From positions 113,531-177,530 of the forward strand of contig JAIVFH010000073.1 of NCBI GenBank assembly GCA_025765595.1: a DNA stretch of 64,000 nucleotides, given 5' to 3'. The DNA comes from Obelidium mucronatum. Its lineage: Eukaryota; Chytridiomycota; Chytridiomycetes; Chytridiales; Chytriomycetaceae. The first letter of the stretch is position 1. Each line of letters begins with the position of its first letter. Under the pieces are notes generated by a model. It worked only from the letters and a program-made list of their open reading frames with translations, did not search any database and was not told where the DNA came from. Positions 50,048 through 60,800 of this stretch are shown piece by piece. The translations under genes were made by a program, and so were the position numbers.

Positions 50048-50388
50048 CCCTCTTTGATTGTTTTTTTTTCTCTGAATTGTTATCTCTGGGTTGTTGTGGA
50101 TAAATAGATCAAAAAAAAAGGTCGATTCACCAAAAACAAAATTTTTTCAAATCGTTAGTAATGGATGTTGGACAGGAAAAAATCAGGAAAAAAGCCGGAA
50201 AAATTCATGGTGATTTTGCACTCTGTTTTTCTTGCGAATCATTGATGTTGCAATCGCTAAAAAAAATAGAAAGAAAAAAAAAAAGAAAGATAAGACAGCA
50301 GTCCCATTCTTCATATATCAAGCTACTACTTTTGCCTTCCCCCAATCATCAATAACTGCAACGAAACCCACTTTTGAACATTCAAACT
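50048..50388. other. Intergenic, no gene seen
   Basis: 340 bp between PKA copy 2 and the next gene. A/T-rich with A-runs; short frames only. It should contain the PKA 3' end and the promoter of the gene at 50389. Confidence 0.4.
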
Positions 50389-51435
50389 ATGGCCGAACAA
50401 ATTCTTGAAAGGAAGCGAGCAGCTTTTTCTACCGAGTCCCAACGTCTTGATCGATTTAAAAAGATTGGCGCTACTCTAACTGTCGATGTTGTTGCCGGTA
50501 TGGCAACTGGTCTCCTTGTCGCGCCAGGTGCGTTTACACTTGTAGATTTGAACTTTTTCTTTGACAGAACCCCGAATCAAAACAACTTACATACATCCCA
50601 TCCATCTTACCAGTTGTGGCCATCATTGATAAAAGTATCATTACAAATGCATCTGGCAAAGAGCCGCTCGCCCAAGGCTTGAAAAACGGATTCCATCTCT
50701 TGTTTACGAACCCATTCCAGTTTGCCCGACAGCCATACTTTTTCCCAGTCTTTTGCATCTTTGCAGGAACATATACAGTTGTAAGTGTTTGCTGTTGTTC
50801 AGTACTAAACAATCCACTTTTTTTTTCTTCTTCTTCAGATTTGTACCTTTGATACCAAATAATTCATTAAAAACCCTTTTTCCTTATCATTTCCCAATTT
50901 TAAACAGGCAAACAGTGTCGAAACCATCTCCAACAACGCTTCTACTACTTCTGCAGTATCCTCGACCCTACCTAAATTCCTCGCATCCTCCGGAATCAAC
51001 ATCACACTCTGTGCATGGAAAGACAGTCTATTCACCCAATGGTATGGAGTCGTCAAGCCGAAACCAATCCCTACTCTATCGCTAGCCTTGTTTGGTCTCC
51101 GTGATTCCATGACGGTGGGGACATCGTTCTTGGCACCCCCAATTGCAAGCAAATTTCTCCAGAGCGAGTACAAGGTCTCTAAAGCGAGTGCGGACTTTGT
51201 CACTCAAATGACATTGCCATGTCTGGTACAGTTTGTGAGCACGCCGGTACACTTGGTTAGTTTGGACTTGTACAACCATCCTGGGGTGAGTGCCAAAGAA
51301 CACTGGAAGATGGTAAAGACAAACTATTGGAAAACGGCGGTGGGACGTGTATTCAGAACGGTTCCTGGTTTTGGTGTGGGAGGGGTGGCCAACAGGCAGT
51401 TGCGGGTTGAAATGAACCACTGGATGCAAAAATAA
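50389..51435 (+). CDS. Conserved multi-pass membrane protein, unknown function
   Basis: About 277 residues in three exons (50389-50527, 50614-50780, 50908-51435), phases consistent. Hydrophobic segments: VDVVAGMATGLLVAPVVAII, FFPVFCIFAGTYTV, PTLSLALFGLRDSMTVG, TLPCLVQFVSTPVHLVSLDL. The C-terminal part (YWKTAVGRVFRTVPGFGVGG) has a Gly-rich amphipathic stretch. I do not recognise a named family. The appearance (Arg-rich segments next to short hydrophobic helices, no signal peptide) suggests a mitochondrial or peroxisomal membrane protein, but this is a guess. The 3' end of this gene is partly duplicated just downstream (51560-51760). Confidence 0.6.
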
Positions 51436-51559
51436 GCAACAAAATAAGCAACGCAAGACATTTTACATAAAAAAGAAAAGACAACCATACTGTTTCAATA
51501 CCAAAATTTAGAGATTAAAAAAAAGAATAAAAGCCGCGACACATATCCGATTTCTTTTT

Positions 51560-51760
51560 TATTTCTTTAACAAGTGTCAAAGAGAACTGGAAGATGGTGA
51601 AGACAAACTATTGGAAAACGGCGGTGGGACGTGTATTCAGAACGGTTCCTGGTTTTGGTGTGGGAGGGGTCCAACAGGCATGCGCTTCAATACCAAAATT
51701 TAGAGATAAAAAAAAAAGAATAAAAGCCGCGACACAAATCCATCTCAATTTCTTTTTTAT
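51560..51760. repeat. Partial tandem duplication of the preceding gene's 3' end
   Basis: About 115 bp from 51571 repeat the coding sequence 51286-51400 almost exactly (from the codons for S-A-K-E-H-W to G-V-G-G), with a short deletion. They are followed by a second copy of the 3' UTR sequence AAAATTTAGAGATTAAAAAA / AATAAAAGCCGCGACACA (first copy about 51503-51545, second about 51696-51737). The copied coding piece is frameshifted and has no start, so it is not a gene. It lies against the 3' end of LSM12. Confidence 0.85.
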
Positions 51761-52677
51761 TATTTCTTGAATATCGATGACTGGAGAATCTTTTGGACTC
51801 GATCCACTGCTGTTCCGGCGGTTGGAGTAATCCCACGAACATCATCAATACCATACGGGGGCATAATCATGACTTCGTCCAAAACAAGAATAGCTTCACC
51901 ATTCCATCTCGTGGGGAGGGTCTTGTCGAGGGCATTGAAGATATCCTGTTGTTGGCAAAGTGGTCACTGACAGTAAAAGAAGAACGAGTGCATGATTTAC
52001 CTGTGCCTTTTTGGACACGTTGACGCCAATCTTTTTCGCAATGTCGCGTTCCTTGTTCAGTGCGACTCGCTCGCGCTGCAGGATCTTTTGGATGGGCAGC
52101 GGAGTCGCCGCATTGACGTTGAGCAGCGCCTTTGGCTGCTTGCCGTGGGACTGGGCGGCCGCCGCCTCGGTCGGCGACGAAGCGGCCGCCGCCGCCGCGG
52201 CCGCCGCAGTTTTGCCGGCAACAATCTGGGCGGCCGTCGGCCCGCCGGACTTCCACGCGCCGCCGCCGCCGCCGGTGTTGCTGCTGCTGCTTGCCGCTGC
52301 CGCTGCCGCCGGGGCCGCCGTCGCCGCCGGAGCCGCCGCGCCGACGCGCGCCGTGCTCGCAATGCTGCTGATCTTCAGCAGGTGGAAGTCGCTGGCGTCT
52401 GAGTTAATTTCTTTGCTTAGCGACGAAAGAGAGGAGACGAAAGAGAAGAGACGAATCAAGTAAGGAGCCGCACGCTACCCGCTGTCGCCGACCCCGCCGC
52501 TGTCGCTGTCGACGCCGCCTGCAGCACCAGCAGCCCCAACACCCGCTCGTAGGCGAACACCAGCCCCGAATGCTCCTGCCCCGTCGTCAGCGTCACGCGG
52601 ATGTGCTGTCCAATGAGTGCTTGCGCTGCCGCGTTGGCATTGACCGTGTTGGCGTTCGCGTTGGCCGTTGCTGCCAT
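51760..52677 (-). CDS. LSM12: LSM12 homologue: Sm-like and anticodon-binding-like domains
   Basis: Three exons, about 52677-52488, 52401-51998 and about 51949-51760; roughly 260 residues. Exon 1 holds the LSM fold start IGQHIRVTLTTGQEHSGLVF. Exon 2 continues DFHLLKISSIAS, then a long Ala/Gly/Pro-rich insertion, then LPIQKILQRERVALNKERDI. Exon 3 has the AD (anticodon-binding-like) domain signature DIFNALDKTLPTRWNGEAIL followed by PPYGIDDVRGITPTAGTAVD. LSM12 proteins associate with ataxin-2/Pbp1 complexes and RNA or tRNA and act in stress granules and translation. The Ala-rich insertion and the first two exons are extremely GC-rich compared with exon 3. The start is taken as the ATG at 52677. 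The splice after the exon 1 block is inferred from G|GTAGCG and AACTCAG. Confidence 0.88.
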
Positions 52678-52795
52678 CAATCGATTTATGTCTTTATTAA
52701 TATTGAATTAAAAACTTCAACTTCTAGAACAATAAACTTTAAAAACCTTCTATAAGATACTCGAAAAAAGATAAAAACGAAATTATACAAACTCA

Positions 52796-54166
52796 ATGGG
52801 ACCGCCAACTCTGCCGGTCCCAACCTCAACTCCAAAAGGTGCACGAAATCAGAACGCTACCTCTCATCAGCATGGTCGAAATCCGGGCAAGGAACAAGCC
52901 CCTCAACAAATGTCCCAGCTCGACAGAAAATTACTCCTCAAGAGGGGAATACTTGTCACAGACAATTCTCTTCATTTGGCTCCGCTGGAATCCCTCCTCA
53001 CTGTCAACCAGCATGCTCTCAAAGTGCCCCCAAAGACATTTATCAAAAAGCAGAGACCTGTTCGAATGAAGGAAGAAGGAATCCCCCCTTTCCTCAAAGT
53101 CCATGGCGGCGGTGGCGGCGGCGGCGGAAAAAGCGTCAATAACGTTGATTTTGGATTCGGTCCCTTTTATCACCCAGCCTACCACCCACTTCGACTCCAA
53201 AGCCCATACGTGGGACCACAGTTTCCTGAAATCGATTCTTCGATCCACCCACAAAACCGCGATCCAGTACACGATCCCAAACCAAAATGCGCCGAATTCG
53301 AAAACACGAAACCAACAGGAACTCGGTGGTTGCTTCAAAACTTGCCCTACAGCAACCCCGAGAAACTACCTGAAATTTATCAATATCCTGGAGCTCTTAC
53401 AGCCTACCGACCTGGATTCAAAACTTGGGCGACAGGGAATATCGAACTAGTGGACGAACCGGGGCTTACTTGTCAAGCGCAGAAGAAAACTCCCGTCTCG
53501 CTCCCGAAAAGAGGCCTTGCGAAGCTTCGATACGAAAACTTGCAAACCGAAATCTATGAAATCACAACCAATACCACCACTACTACTAATAACAACGGCG
53601 AATCAACAAAATCAAATCCCCGCGACGCAACAAAAAGAGTATCAATAGCTCCCCCGAGTCTAATCGCGCGATACAAGAAACGTGGGGAAACCCCAGTCAC
53701 TGTAAACATAATCAAACCAAACCCCGTCGAATGCATCCCAGACTCGCTCATGCTACCACGAGAATACATTGCTGCTTTCGTCGCGGGTCCCGCAATACAG
53801 TTCCCCGCAACAACGACTGTAGGAAGTAATGCGTCTGTTGACAAAGATCCGGCGGCGGATGAATCCGATACAACTCAGAACGATGGAAACGATTCCAGTC
53901 CTCCTCGTAGCACTACTACTGCTACTAATAATAATACACCATTTCAACTCATTGTGAATGGCAAGGTGAATGTGAAAGTAGTCGCCGGGAGGAAATGCTA
54001 CCAGTTCCCGGTCCTCAGTCCCAAATGTGGGAGACCGCTCACTCAACAGTATGTTGACACTGCAAAAGGTGGATTCTCATCGAAATATGCTGGTGGTTTG
54101 AATCCGTGGGGGTTGGAAGTGAAAAGTGTCATTGATCGCGCAAATTACCTTTATGGAACAGAATAA
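52796..54166 (+). CDS. Unknown Pro/Asn-rich protein, single exon
   Basis: 456 residues from the ATG at 52796. I do not recognise the family. After a disordered start, residues 40-100 are charged (SQLDRKLLLKRGILVTDNSL) followed by a Gly8 run. The middle has a conserved-looking stretch with many Pro, Tyr and Trp (FYHPAYHPLRLQSPYVGPQF, RWLLQNLPYSNPEKLPE, YQYPGALTAYRPGFKTWATG). The C terminus (RKCYQFPVLSPKCGRPLTQQ ... GGLNPWGLEVKSVIDRANYL) also looks folded. Two Thr/Asn-rich low-complexity segments separate these. No signal peptide or membrane segment. Pro/Tyr motifs spaced along a mostly extended chain would suit a structural or filament-associated protein. It starts 118 bp from divergent LSM12. 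Confidence 0.6.
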   Translation: MGPPTLPVPTSTPKGARNQNATSHQHGRNPGKEQAPQQMSQLDRKLLLKRGILVTDNSLHLAPLESLLTVNQHALKVPPKTFIKKQRPVRMKEEGIPPFLKVHGGGGGGGGKSVNNVDFGFGPFYHPAYHPLRLQSPYVGPQFPEIDSSIHPQNRDPVHDPKPKCAEFENTKPTGTRWLLQNLPYSNPEKLPEIYQYPGALTAYRPGFKTWATGNIELVDEPGLTCQAQKKTPVSLPKRGLAKLRYENLQTEIYEITTNTTTTTNNNGESTKSNPRDATKRVSIAPPSLIARYKKRGETPVTVNIIKPNPVECIPDSLMLPREYIAAFVAGPAIQFPATTTVGSNASVDKDPAADESDTTQNDGNDSSPPRSTTTATNNNTPFQLIVNGKVNVKVVAGRKCYQFPVLSPKCGRPLTQQYVDTAKGGFSSKYAGGLNPWGLEVKSVIDRANYLYGTE

Positions 54167-54366
54167 AAATAAAAAAAATCATCAAATTTTTTTGCGTGTC
54201 AAACTGACAATACTTGATATATAATAACATGCATGCTTCAAATCTTTTTTTATTGGAATATTTGAGCACGATTAGAAGTTGACGATTCTTGAAAGTTGGG
54301 GGGGATTTTCAAGATACAAAGATTTTCTTGCTTATAAGTTCCTTCTTCTCAACCCCATACACACAC

Positions 54367-55305
54367 ATGTCTGATCCACTTTCAGAACTGTGCATCTATT
54401 CTGCCATGGTTGGAGCAGACGTCTTGGTCCTCGCGTTTCTAGTTACATATATCGTGCAAGTTGAGAACCGAGGGAAACGGAATATAACCGCGAAAGCCGT
54501 TTTTTCTCCAATCAACACCCTCCTAATTACATCCTTCATTTGCCTCATACTATTCAATATATCCTTCGCCGCAATGCCCATAAACGATGAATACTCTCTC
54601 ACCAAAAAGCTGTGTTTTGTGATTGAACGATTCTGCCTGTCGACCATCATGTTCAGCGCCATGGCCTATTTCTGGCTCACAACGCACGGAATCATTGATA
54701 TTGTGTATCCCAAGCTATACCAAGGTTTAAAAATCGCAATCATGGCGTCGCCACTGCTTTTCTATCTCCAAACAGTCTTGGCGATTGTATACTCGCTGTA
54801 CACGCAAGAGCTTCCAGCGCCAGCCGCTGTAAGACTCGCAGGTCAAGCTGCTGTTTTGATTTCAGCGGTGGGCGTGGTTGGGTTCGATATCGTGTTTATG
54901 GTAACCTTTGTAAAGTACTTGTTGAAGGCGCGGAAAGAGCAACACTTGGAGGATCTGAAACTACAAGCGATTGCAAAGCATTCGTTGGGCGGGTCTGTGT
55001 GCATCATCTTGTCTGTTGCGGTGTATGTACTTGGTATTGGGTTTGATTCTGGGGTGGCGTTTGCTGTTTCGCCGTGTTTTCAGAGTTTTGGGTTTTGGAT
55101 ATTGGTTGGGTTGAAGGTTTCTTTGAATGGGATTCGAAATGGGGTTGTTTCGAGGGGTGGGGCTCCTCATTCGTCGGTGCAGGATGTCAGTGGGGATAGT
55201 AGCAATAGTGGCTTCAGTCATGATCAGTCCAAGACGACGGAGGATAGGAGTGTTCAGAAAGGGTCTGTGACTGTTGCTATTAGCGTACGGGATCATATGA
55301 GATGA
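54367..55305 (+). CDS. Seven-transmembrane-type membrane protein, unknown function
   Basis: 312 residues from the ATG at 54367; single exon. Seven hydrophobic segments can be counted: VGADVLVLAFLVTYIV; NTLLITSFICLILFNISFAA; TIMFSAMAYFWLTTHGIIDI; IAIMASPLLFYLQTVLAIVY; AAVLISAVGVVGFDIVFMVT; GGSVCIILSVAVYVLGIGF; SPCFQSFGFWILVGLKVSL. The N terminus is short (MSDPLSELCIYSAM) and the C-terminal tail is Ser/Asp-rich and hydrophilic. The count and tail position fit a GPCR-like receptor topology, but the DRY, NPxxY and other class motifs are not visible. Its stop lies 165 bp from the 3' end of the convergent Fanzor-like gene. Confidence 0.65.
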   Translation: MSDPLSELCIYSAMVGADVLVLAFLVTYIVQVENRGKRNITAKAVFSPINTLLITSFICLILFNISFAAMPINDEYSLTKKLCFVIERFCLSTIMFSAMAYFWLTTHGIIDIVYPKLYQGLKIAIMASPLLFYLQTVLAIVYSLYTQELPAPAAVRLAGQAAVLISAVGVVGFDIVFMVTFVKYLLKARKEQHLEDLKLQAIAKHSLGGSVCIILSVAVYVLGIGFDSGVAFAVSPCFQSFGFWILVGLKVSLNGIRNGVVSRGGAPHSSVQDVSGDSSNSGFSHDQSKTTEDRSVQKGSVTVAISVRDHMR

Positions 55306-55470
55306 TGAAATAATAAATATTTGGATGATGTTGATCAGAGTTTTATTGTAAACTACTATATTGAACAAAAAGGAAGAACCAAAAAAAATTTAGTTATTTT
55401 TTTTTGAAACAACAAACAAAAAAAAACTTACGACTATTATTCCCAAAGTAAGCTGCCAACAAGCTTGATA

Positions 55471-57861
55471 TTAGGAATGCGGAGTCACCGATCGACCCGC
55501 TCCGTGGGAAGTCTTCGGGGTCGCTGCTAACCGCGAATGCCACAGGCAATAGGCGATTGCAAATGCAATAACGAGAATGATATCAGCTGACTTCAAATCT
55601 CTCAATTCCACAAGTCGGCAGAAGGGGTTGGAACAGCTGAAGATCTTGTTGTCACCAATCCGAGTGACCCGGCCACACTGACAAGTCAGCGTGCTGCCAC
55701 CTTCAGGAGATAATAGCCTCGAGTGTTTGCACGTTGTGTTCAGCGTGCGCTTCAACATGAGGTTTTCTGTCATCTTGGCGATTTTGCTGTGGCAGGCCAG
55801 CTTCAAGGTGTGACCAGTGTTGCCTTCAAGTTGTTTAATGCCAATAATAATAAAAAAGTGTTCAAACAGCAAATAATACCTTTGAACTTCTGTCCGTCAA
55901 AGTTTGGAGTCAAAAACACCTCTTTGCGGGAGTGATAGTCAGCAAGTTGGTGAATCACATTGCTGCGGTACCGATTCAGACGCTGCTGCAGAGAATCCAT
56001 CTTTTTGCGATACTTGACACCATCAGGGCCGGATGCCTCCACCCGAAGTGCTTCCAGATGGGAGTCTCTTCTCAACTTGGCAATCTTCAACTGCTTGTAC
56101 AAATCCAATCCAATCACTTCAACAGCTTCTGCCAATTTTGAGCCCTCAGCACCAGCATCCATCAATCTTGCTACTATTGATAGTGCTTGACGACGGCGAA
56201 TAAAAGATTGAAAATGGGCCTCTAAATTGTCCACCACTTTCCGCAATTGCTTGATTATATCCATTGAATTGACCTGATCATCCAAAACCTTTTGGATGCC
56301 ACCAATTTTTCCAGTCAAGTGCGACTCAAAGGCAAGAAATCCCTGAGCTCCAAATGTGGCCACACCATCAAGATTCATGCCACAGTAAACAATCCTCCCG
56401 CCAGGATCCACTGCACCAACGTCTGGCTCCAAAGATGTCCTGTTTGGATCCATCATTCGACAATCAAATTTGATGTGTTCTCCTCTGAATGTCTTGTAGA
56501 TTGGATGAAACATTGTTCTCCCCATCTACAAACTCAAAGAAGTGCAGGTTCTTCTTGTGAATGTCCGTCAACTTTGCAAGAGCTGCCGAAATCTTGCGTT
56601 TTTTCCTCCAACTGAGTGTTGTTGATTGGAGACTTTCACGAACAACCTGCCAATTTCAGCTTGGCATTCTCCCGAATCTCAACAGCCCTGTTTTTAGCTT
56701 CTTCTGAATTGATGGACTTGACGTTGCAGTACCTCTCTTCAACTAGGGCATTGAGATCTTCATAAACCAAATCCCACTCTTCCTTGGAGCTGTAGTGCAG
56801 GATAGGTTTAATGCAAACATCAGAGTAAAGCTTTGGCGCAGGCATTTTGGCTATTGAGCTTGCCTGACAGATTCAAGGTTTTGAGAGGGGCGGCAATTTC
56901 AAACTTGGTCTTGCTTCCATTCAAACGACCAATTCGAACAGCACCAAGTTCATAAGAGAGGGAGTTGTTGGTTGTTGGAAGCGGAATAGGTCGAGACTTA
57001 TCAAGGGTGAACCGAAATGTTCCACTAGCATGTCGCACTTCAACCTCAGCTATATGGATAGAAACGCGAGAATTCTCAACCCCACGCTGCAAGCCGTAAG
57101 CCCTTAGCCCATGTTTGAAATGACGATTTCCCTTTTGAACAGGCTGGACAAGACTGTCATGACCAAGAAACTTCAACCAGACACCTCGAGTAGAGTCGTA
57201 TTGGATATTAATGAGTAGTTTTCTGGGCTCCCTGAGTCATTTCGGCTGGAAGAAGTTGCTTTCCGTCAGGTGAGAGGTAGCGGGAGTTCTCAATGTAGAA
57301 TCTGTTGAACCATACCAGATGCTGGCCTTCCGAGATTCTAGTGATTTAATGAGAACTCATGGAAAAAAGCCAAAACAAATTGAAATCAACTCACTGCGAT
57401 ATTTGGTAACCCAGCCTTTCCAGTTGCTTACAACATCATCACATGCTGATTCCAACTAAATTACCACCCAAGTGTGAAGCAAATGTGTTTCGAATTGAAG
57501 ACTTATTTGGAATCAGGTGGGAAATGTTTCGGATGAGATCGTCAATTTCATTGGTGTAGATAGACAGGAGTGAACCAAAGGGTGCACTTGACATCAGCCT
57601 TGCACCAATGTTGTAGTACCAAGAGATTGGGTCAATCAGTGCCAAGAAAGATTTGTACTCTCGCTCCCGCACTTCATCCAAGGAATCCAAGTAGGCCGCT
57701 GCTTCTTCCTTTGCAATTTCTCCCTTTCCGTCATCTATTTGCTCCACCAAGAATCCCTCTGGTCTCTCAGATGTTGGCGACTTGGAAACCAAAAAACTGC
57801 GACGCGCAATCTTCAAAAAGTCCCAAGCAACTTGGCGTTGGAGCTCAGAGCGGGTGTTCAA
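55471..57861 (-). CDS. Fanzor/TnpB-like RuvC nuclease region (C-terminal part of a long unit)
   Basis: RNA-guided-type DNA endonuclease module. The last three exons are well supported: one ending in K at about 56577, 56525-55880, and 55823-55471. RuvC-I is VGAVDPGGRIVYCGMNLDG (catalytic Asp). After a long insertion comes the bridge helix KYRKKMDSLQQRLNRY and HQLADYHSRKEVFLTPNFDG, the equivalent of TnpB's LVREYDVICIEDLN but without its Glu. A Glu lies instead in LLSPEGGSTLTCQCG, the rearranged position described for Fanzors. A zinc ribbon (TCQCG ... FSCSNPFC) and RuvC-III Asp (VELRDLKSADIIL) follow. Upstream exons read KLLINIQYDSTRGVWLKFLG and YSDVCIKPILHYSSKEEW. An intron with donor GTTGAG at about 56687 removes an apparent TGA. 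Joins near 57220 and 57460 could not be made in frame, so the copy is either intact with introns I missed or slightly decayed. Confidence 0.62.
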
Positions 57862-60800
57862 TTCCTGACCGTATATAATGCTGTTTGAATATGGTTGACC
57901 TTGTTCAAATAAGACATCCCGAACAGCTTGGGACGCTCATTAGACACTTGTTTACCAGGAATTCGTCCACAGAGCATTCCAAGGTGACAACAACAGGTGG
58001 ATCATCAGTTCGTCTCTTCATTATTGGTTTTCCTAGACGATCTGAACCAGTCTGAGTATCATGGAATGAGTGATAGATGTTCAAGTGGATGCTTGTGGAC
58101 TCCAGTTCGGCAAATGGGTGGGGGGTCTCAAGTTGTTGCAGAGGGGATAGCTCACGGTAAATTTTGAGTGCAACAAGATCTGCAACATCTTGGTTGTGAT
58201 CAGTTTGGTTGGCAGCGGTTACTCGGAATTTTGTCTGTTTCTATTGTTCTCAACTTGAGTATAGGAATCAATAAAACAAAGCAATCAAACAAACAAACCT
58301 CGATATCAGAAATCCGTAGATTAGATCCTCCCTCCGACTGAAGAGTGGATTTATTGAATCGCTGCTTCAATAAGTCATTGACAATCTGCAGCATCCGGGA
58401 AGTACTTTGATTCGATGGATCAAGGCCAAACTTGTTTTTTGAACAAACAGCGTCCAAGTACTCTGAGACTAATCCCACTTTGAGTCTCAGCAAGTCTTCT
58501 TCGGTCCGCTCGTAGTTGGAACAGTACAACTCATTGTCGTCAGCCCATCCAACATGGCCCGCCTTCATCAAATTGAAGAACACATCATCATCATCAATAA
58601 TATCATAACTTTCATCAACTCCCATCACCATTGCCAAAAAGACAAGATCCTGCCAAGAAGGTCCACCGCGAACTTTCAGTTTGTTGAGGCGGTCCAGTAA
58701 ATCTTTCACATGCAAGAGTGGGTCATGTTGGAAGAATTCAACAAAGCAATCGTGAAACTTGAATGATCCAAGTGCAAACTTGGTAAACAAGTTTTCTTCT
58801 TTGCTGATTGAATGCACAATTCGATATGAAGGGTCTTGCAGGTATTTGATTGCAGCTGTTGACTGCTGCGTGAGCTGAGGATTCAAACAGACTGCTTCCT
58901 GGATGCGGGACTGAAGATGAATGATGGCTGGTCCAAAGGCATGCAAAAGCTCAAATACAGCTGTGCTTTCGTCAATCAAGGCATTCACCATTTCCCGCTG
59001 GATCTCATTGCTCAAAACAGCTAACCATGCCATTAACAAAATTGCTAAAGGTTGAACAAAAAAAGAGAAATAAAAAACATACCACCAGACGTTGAATTAT
59101 TGAATATTTCAGGAACCTCGGGCTTCAGAGCCGAAGCATGCATCATTTCAATGCAATGGCTTTTTCTTAATATATTCAATGTGGGTGAGAATGAATGAAA
59201 TCTCTGTTTTAAGAGAAAAGAGCACTAACATTTCATCCAGTTTGTCTTTTGATAACTTTGCTGGCGTCTGGTCCGTAATGTTTTCGCCATCAGAATCGTC
59301 TGAAATATCTTCCTCCTTAGTAGCGTTGTCACAAACTTCATCCATCTTTTCATCTTCATCCACATCCACATCTAATCTTGGAGAGGAATATTCATCCATG
59401 GAGTTTGGGTACTTGTCAACAGTGGGATCATCAAGCACCATTGGATCATCCATGGAAGTCCTGTTGCACAAGAAGTTGAAAAGATTCTTGGAGTTGATGA
59501 AAGCAGCTGGGATTTGTTGAACATCCCTAATTTTAACATGTGGTTAGCATTCAGTTAAGACAAATATAAACAGAGTGATTACCGATTAACAGGAACGCGT
59601 TGAGCAAACAGATCCTTCTTTTTGTGAAACTCCCGAGCTCCATACCCCACACCAACATTTTCAAGTTTCCCCTCAACAAAACATAATGAAACAGGATGGA
59701 TGCTGATGCTTGCTGATGCTTTAGTACTCGTAGTCAGTTTGATGAAGTGATTTCCATAGCATTGCATATCAATAAATTCTTCATCCTTTGAAGCAGGAAC
59801 AATGAAATCCATCGTCAGTGTTGCGGGATTTTTGACTTCAGTTCCAGAATTGGCCAGCATTGAGCGATTGAAAATTCTTTGGCAAATCAAGTACTGTTTG
59901 GATCTATCGGCTACTTCAGAGACCAACTTCAGCAACTCCTTCTTGCTGGCAATGCCCTTGTTCAAGCTGCGCTTGTATGTATGAAAGGTGCCATCATCAT
60001 CTTCAAGCTGGTACTTGTCCACTCCACAACTTGATCCAAGTGCTGCAGCCACAAGATCCCTCGCAACAGAATTTCCAGTTGCCGCAGCTGCTGATCCATT
60101 GTTGAAAGTACTCCCTTTGACCAAATGAAGTGTGAAGGCATTGAAGTTGTCACCATAGGCATAGCCAAAGTGGCCATTTGATGAAAAAGAGACACTGGAG
60201 GCTGCTTTCAAACCAAGAGACTTCAAGTAAACAATGGCATTGTATTCTGCGTCAACTTCCATGGCAGATACTGAGGCATTGGAAAGGGATGCAGCTTTAA
60301 GACTCTTTGCGCTTGCAAGAATCTTTGATCGGACAGGCAGCAGTGCAATGGCTGACCGCAACCGATTAAAGTCCAGTATCGTCAACGTCAGCGCGTGAAT
60401 GACAGGCCTCTTACTTTCCCTCAAAAACACGGTTGTTCCACCACCAAAAAGAGCAGACAGACAGAGATGCTGATAACTGAATAAATCTGGGATGGCCGAA
60501 TTGGTTTGAAAGTCGGTGTCTCCATTTAAAACCTTGAGGACAAGCTTGAATTCTATTCTTCGACCAGTTCGGATAAATTCAACTCCAGCTTCCACCACAC
60601 CAGTCATTGATTTAGGGGTGTCCTCCCATGATGCAGGAAATGGAGAGCCATTGCCAAGAATAATACATCCAGCTGACCAAGAACCAGAAACATTCGATTC
60701 AAAAGACTGAAAGACATGACTCAAATCTCCAGTCTGCAAGGATTTGATGCGCTTCTTCAGCTTGGGCTCAATCATTCTGGCTGCTGTATCAATGCATATC

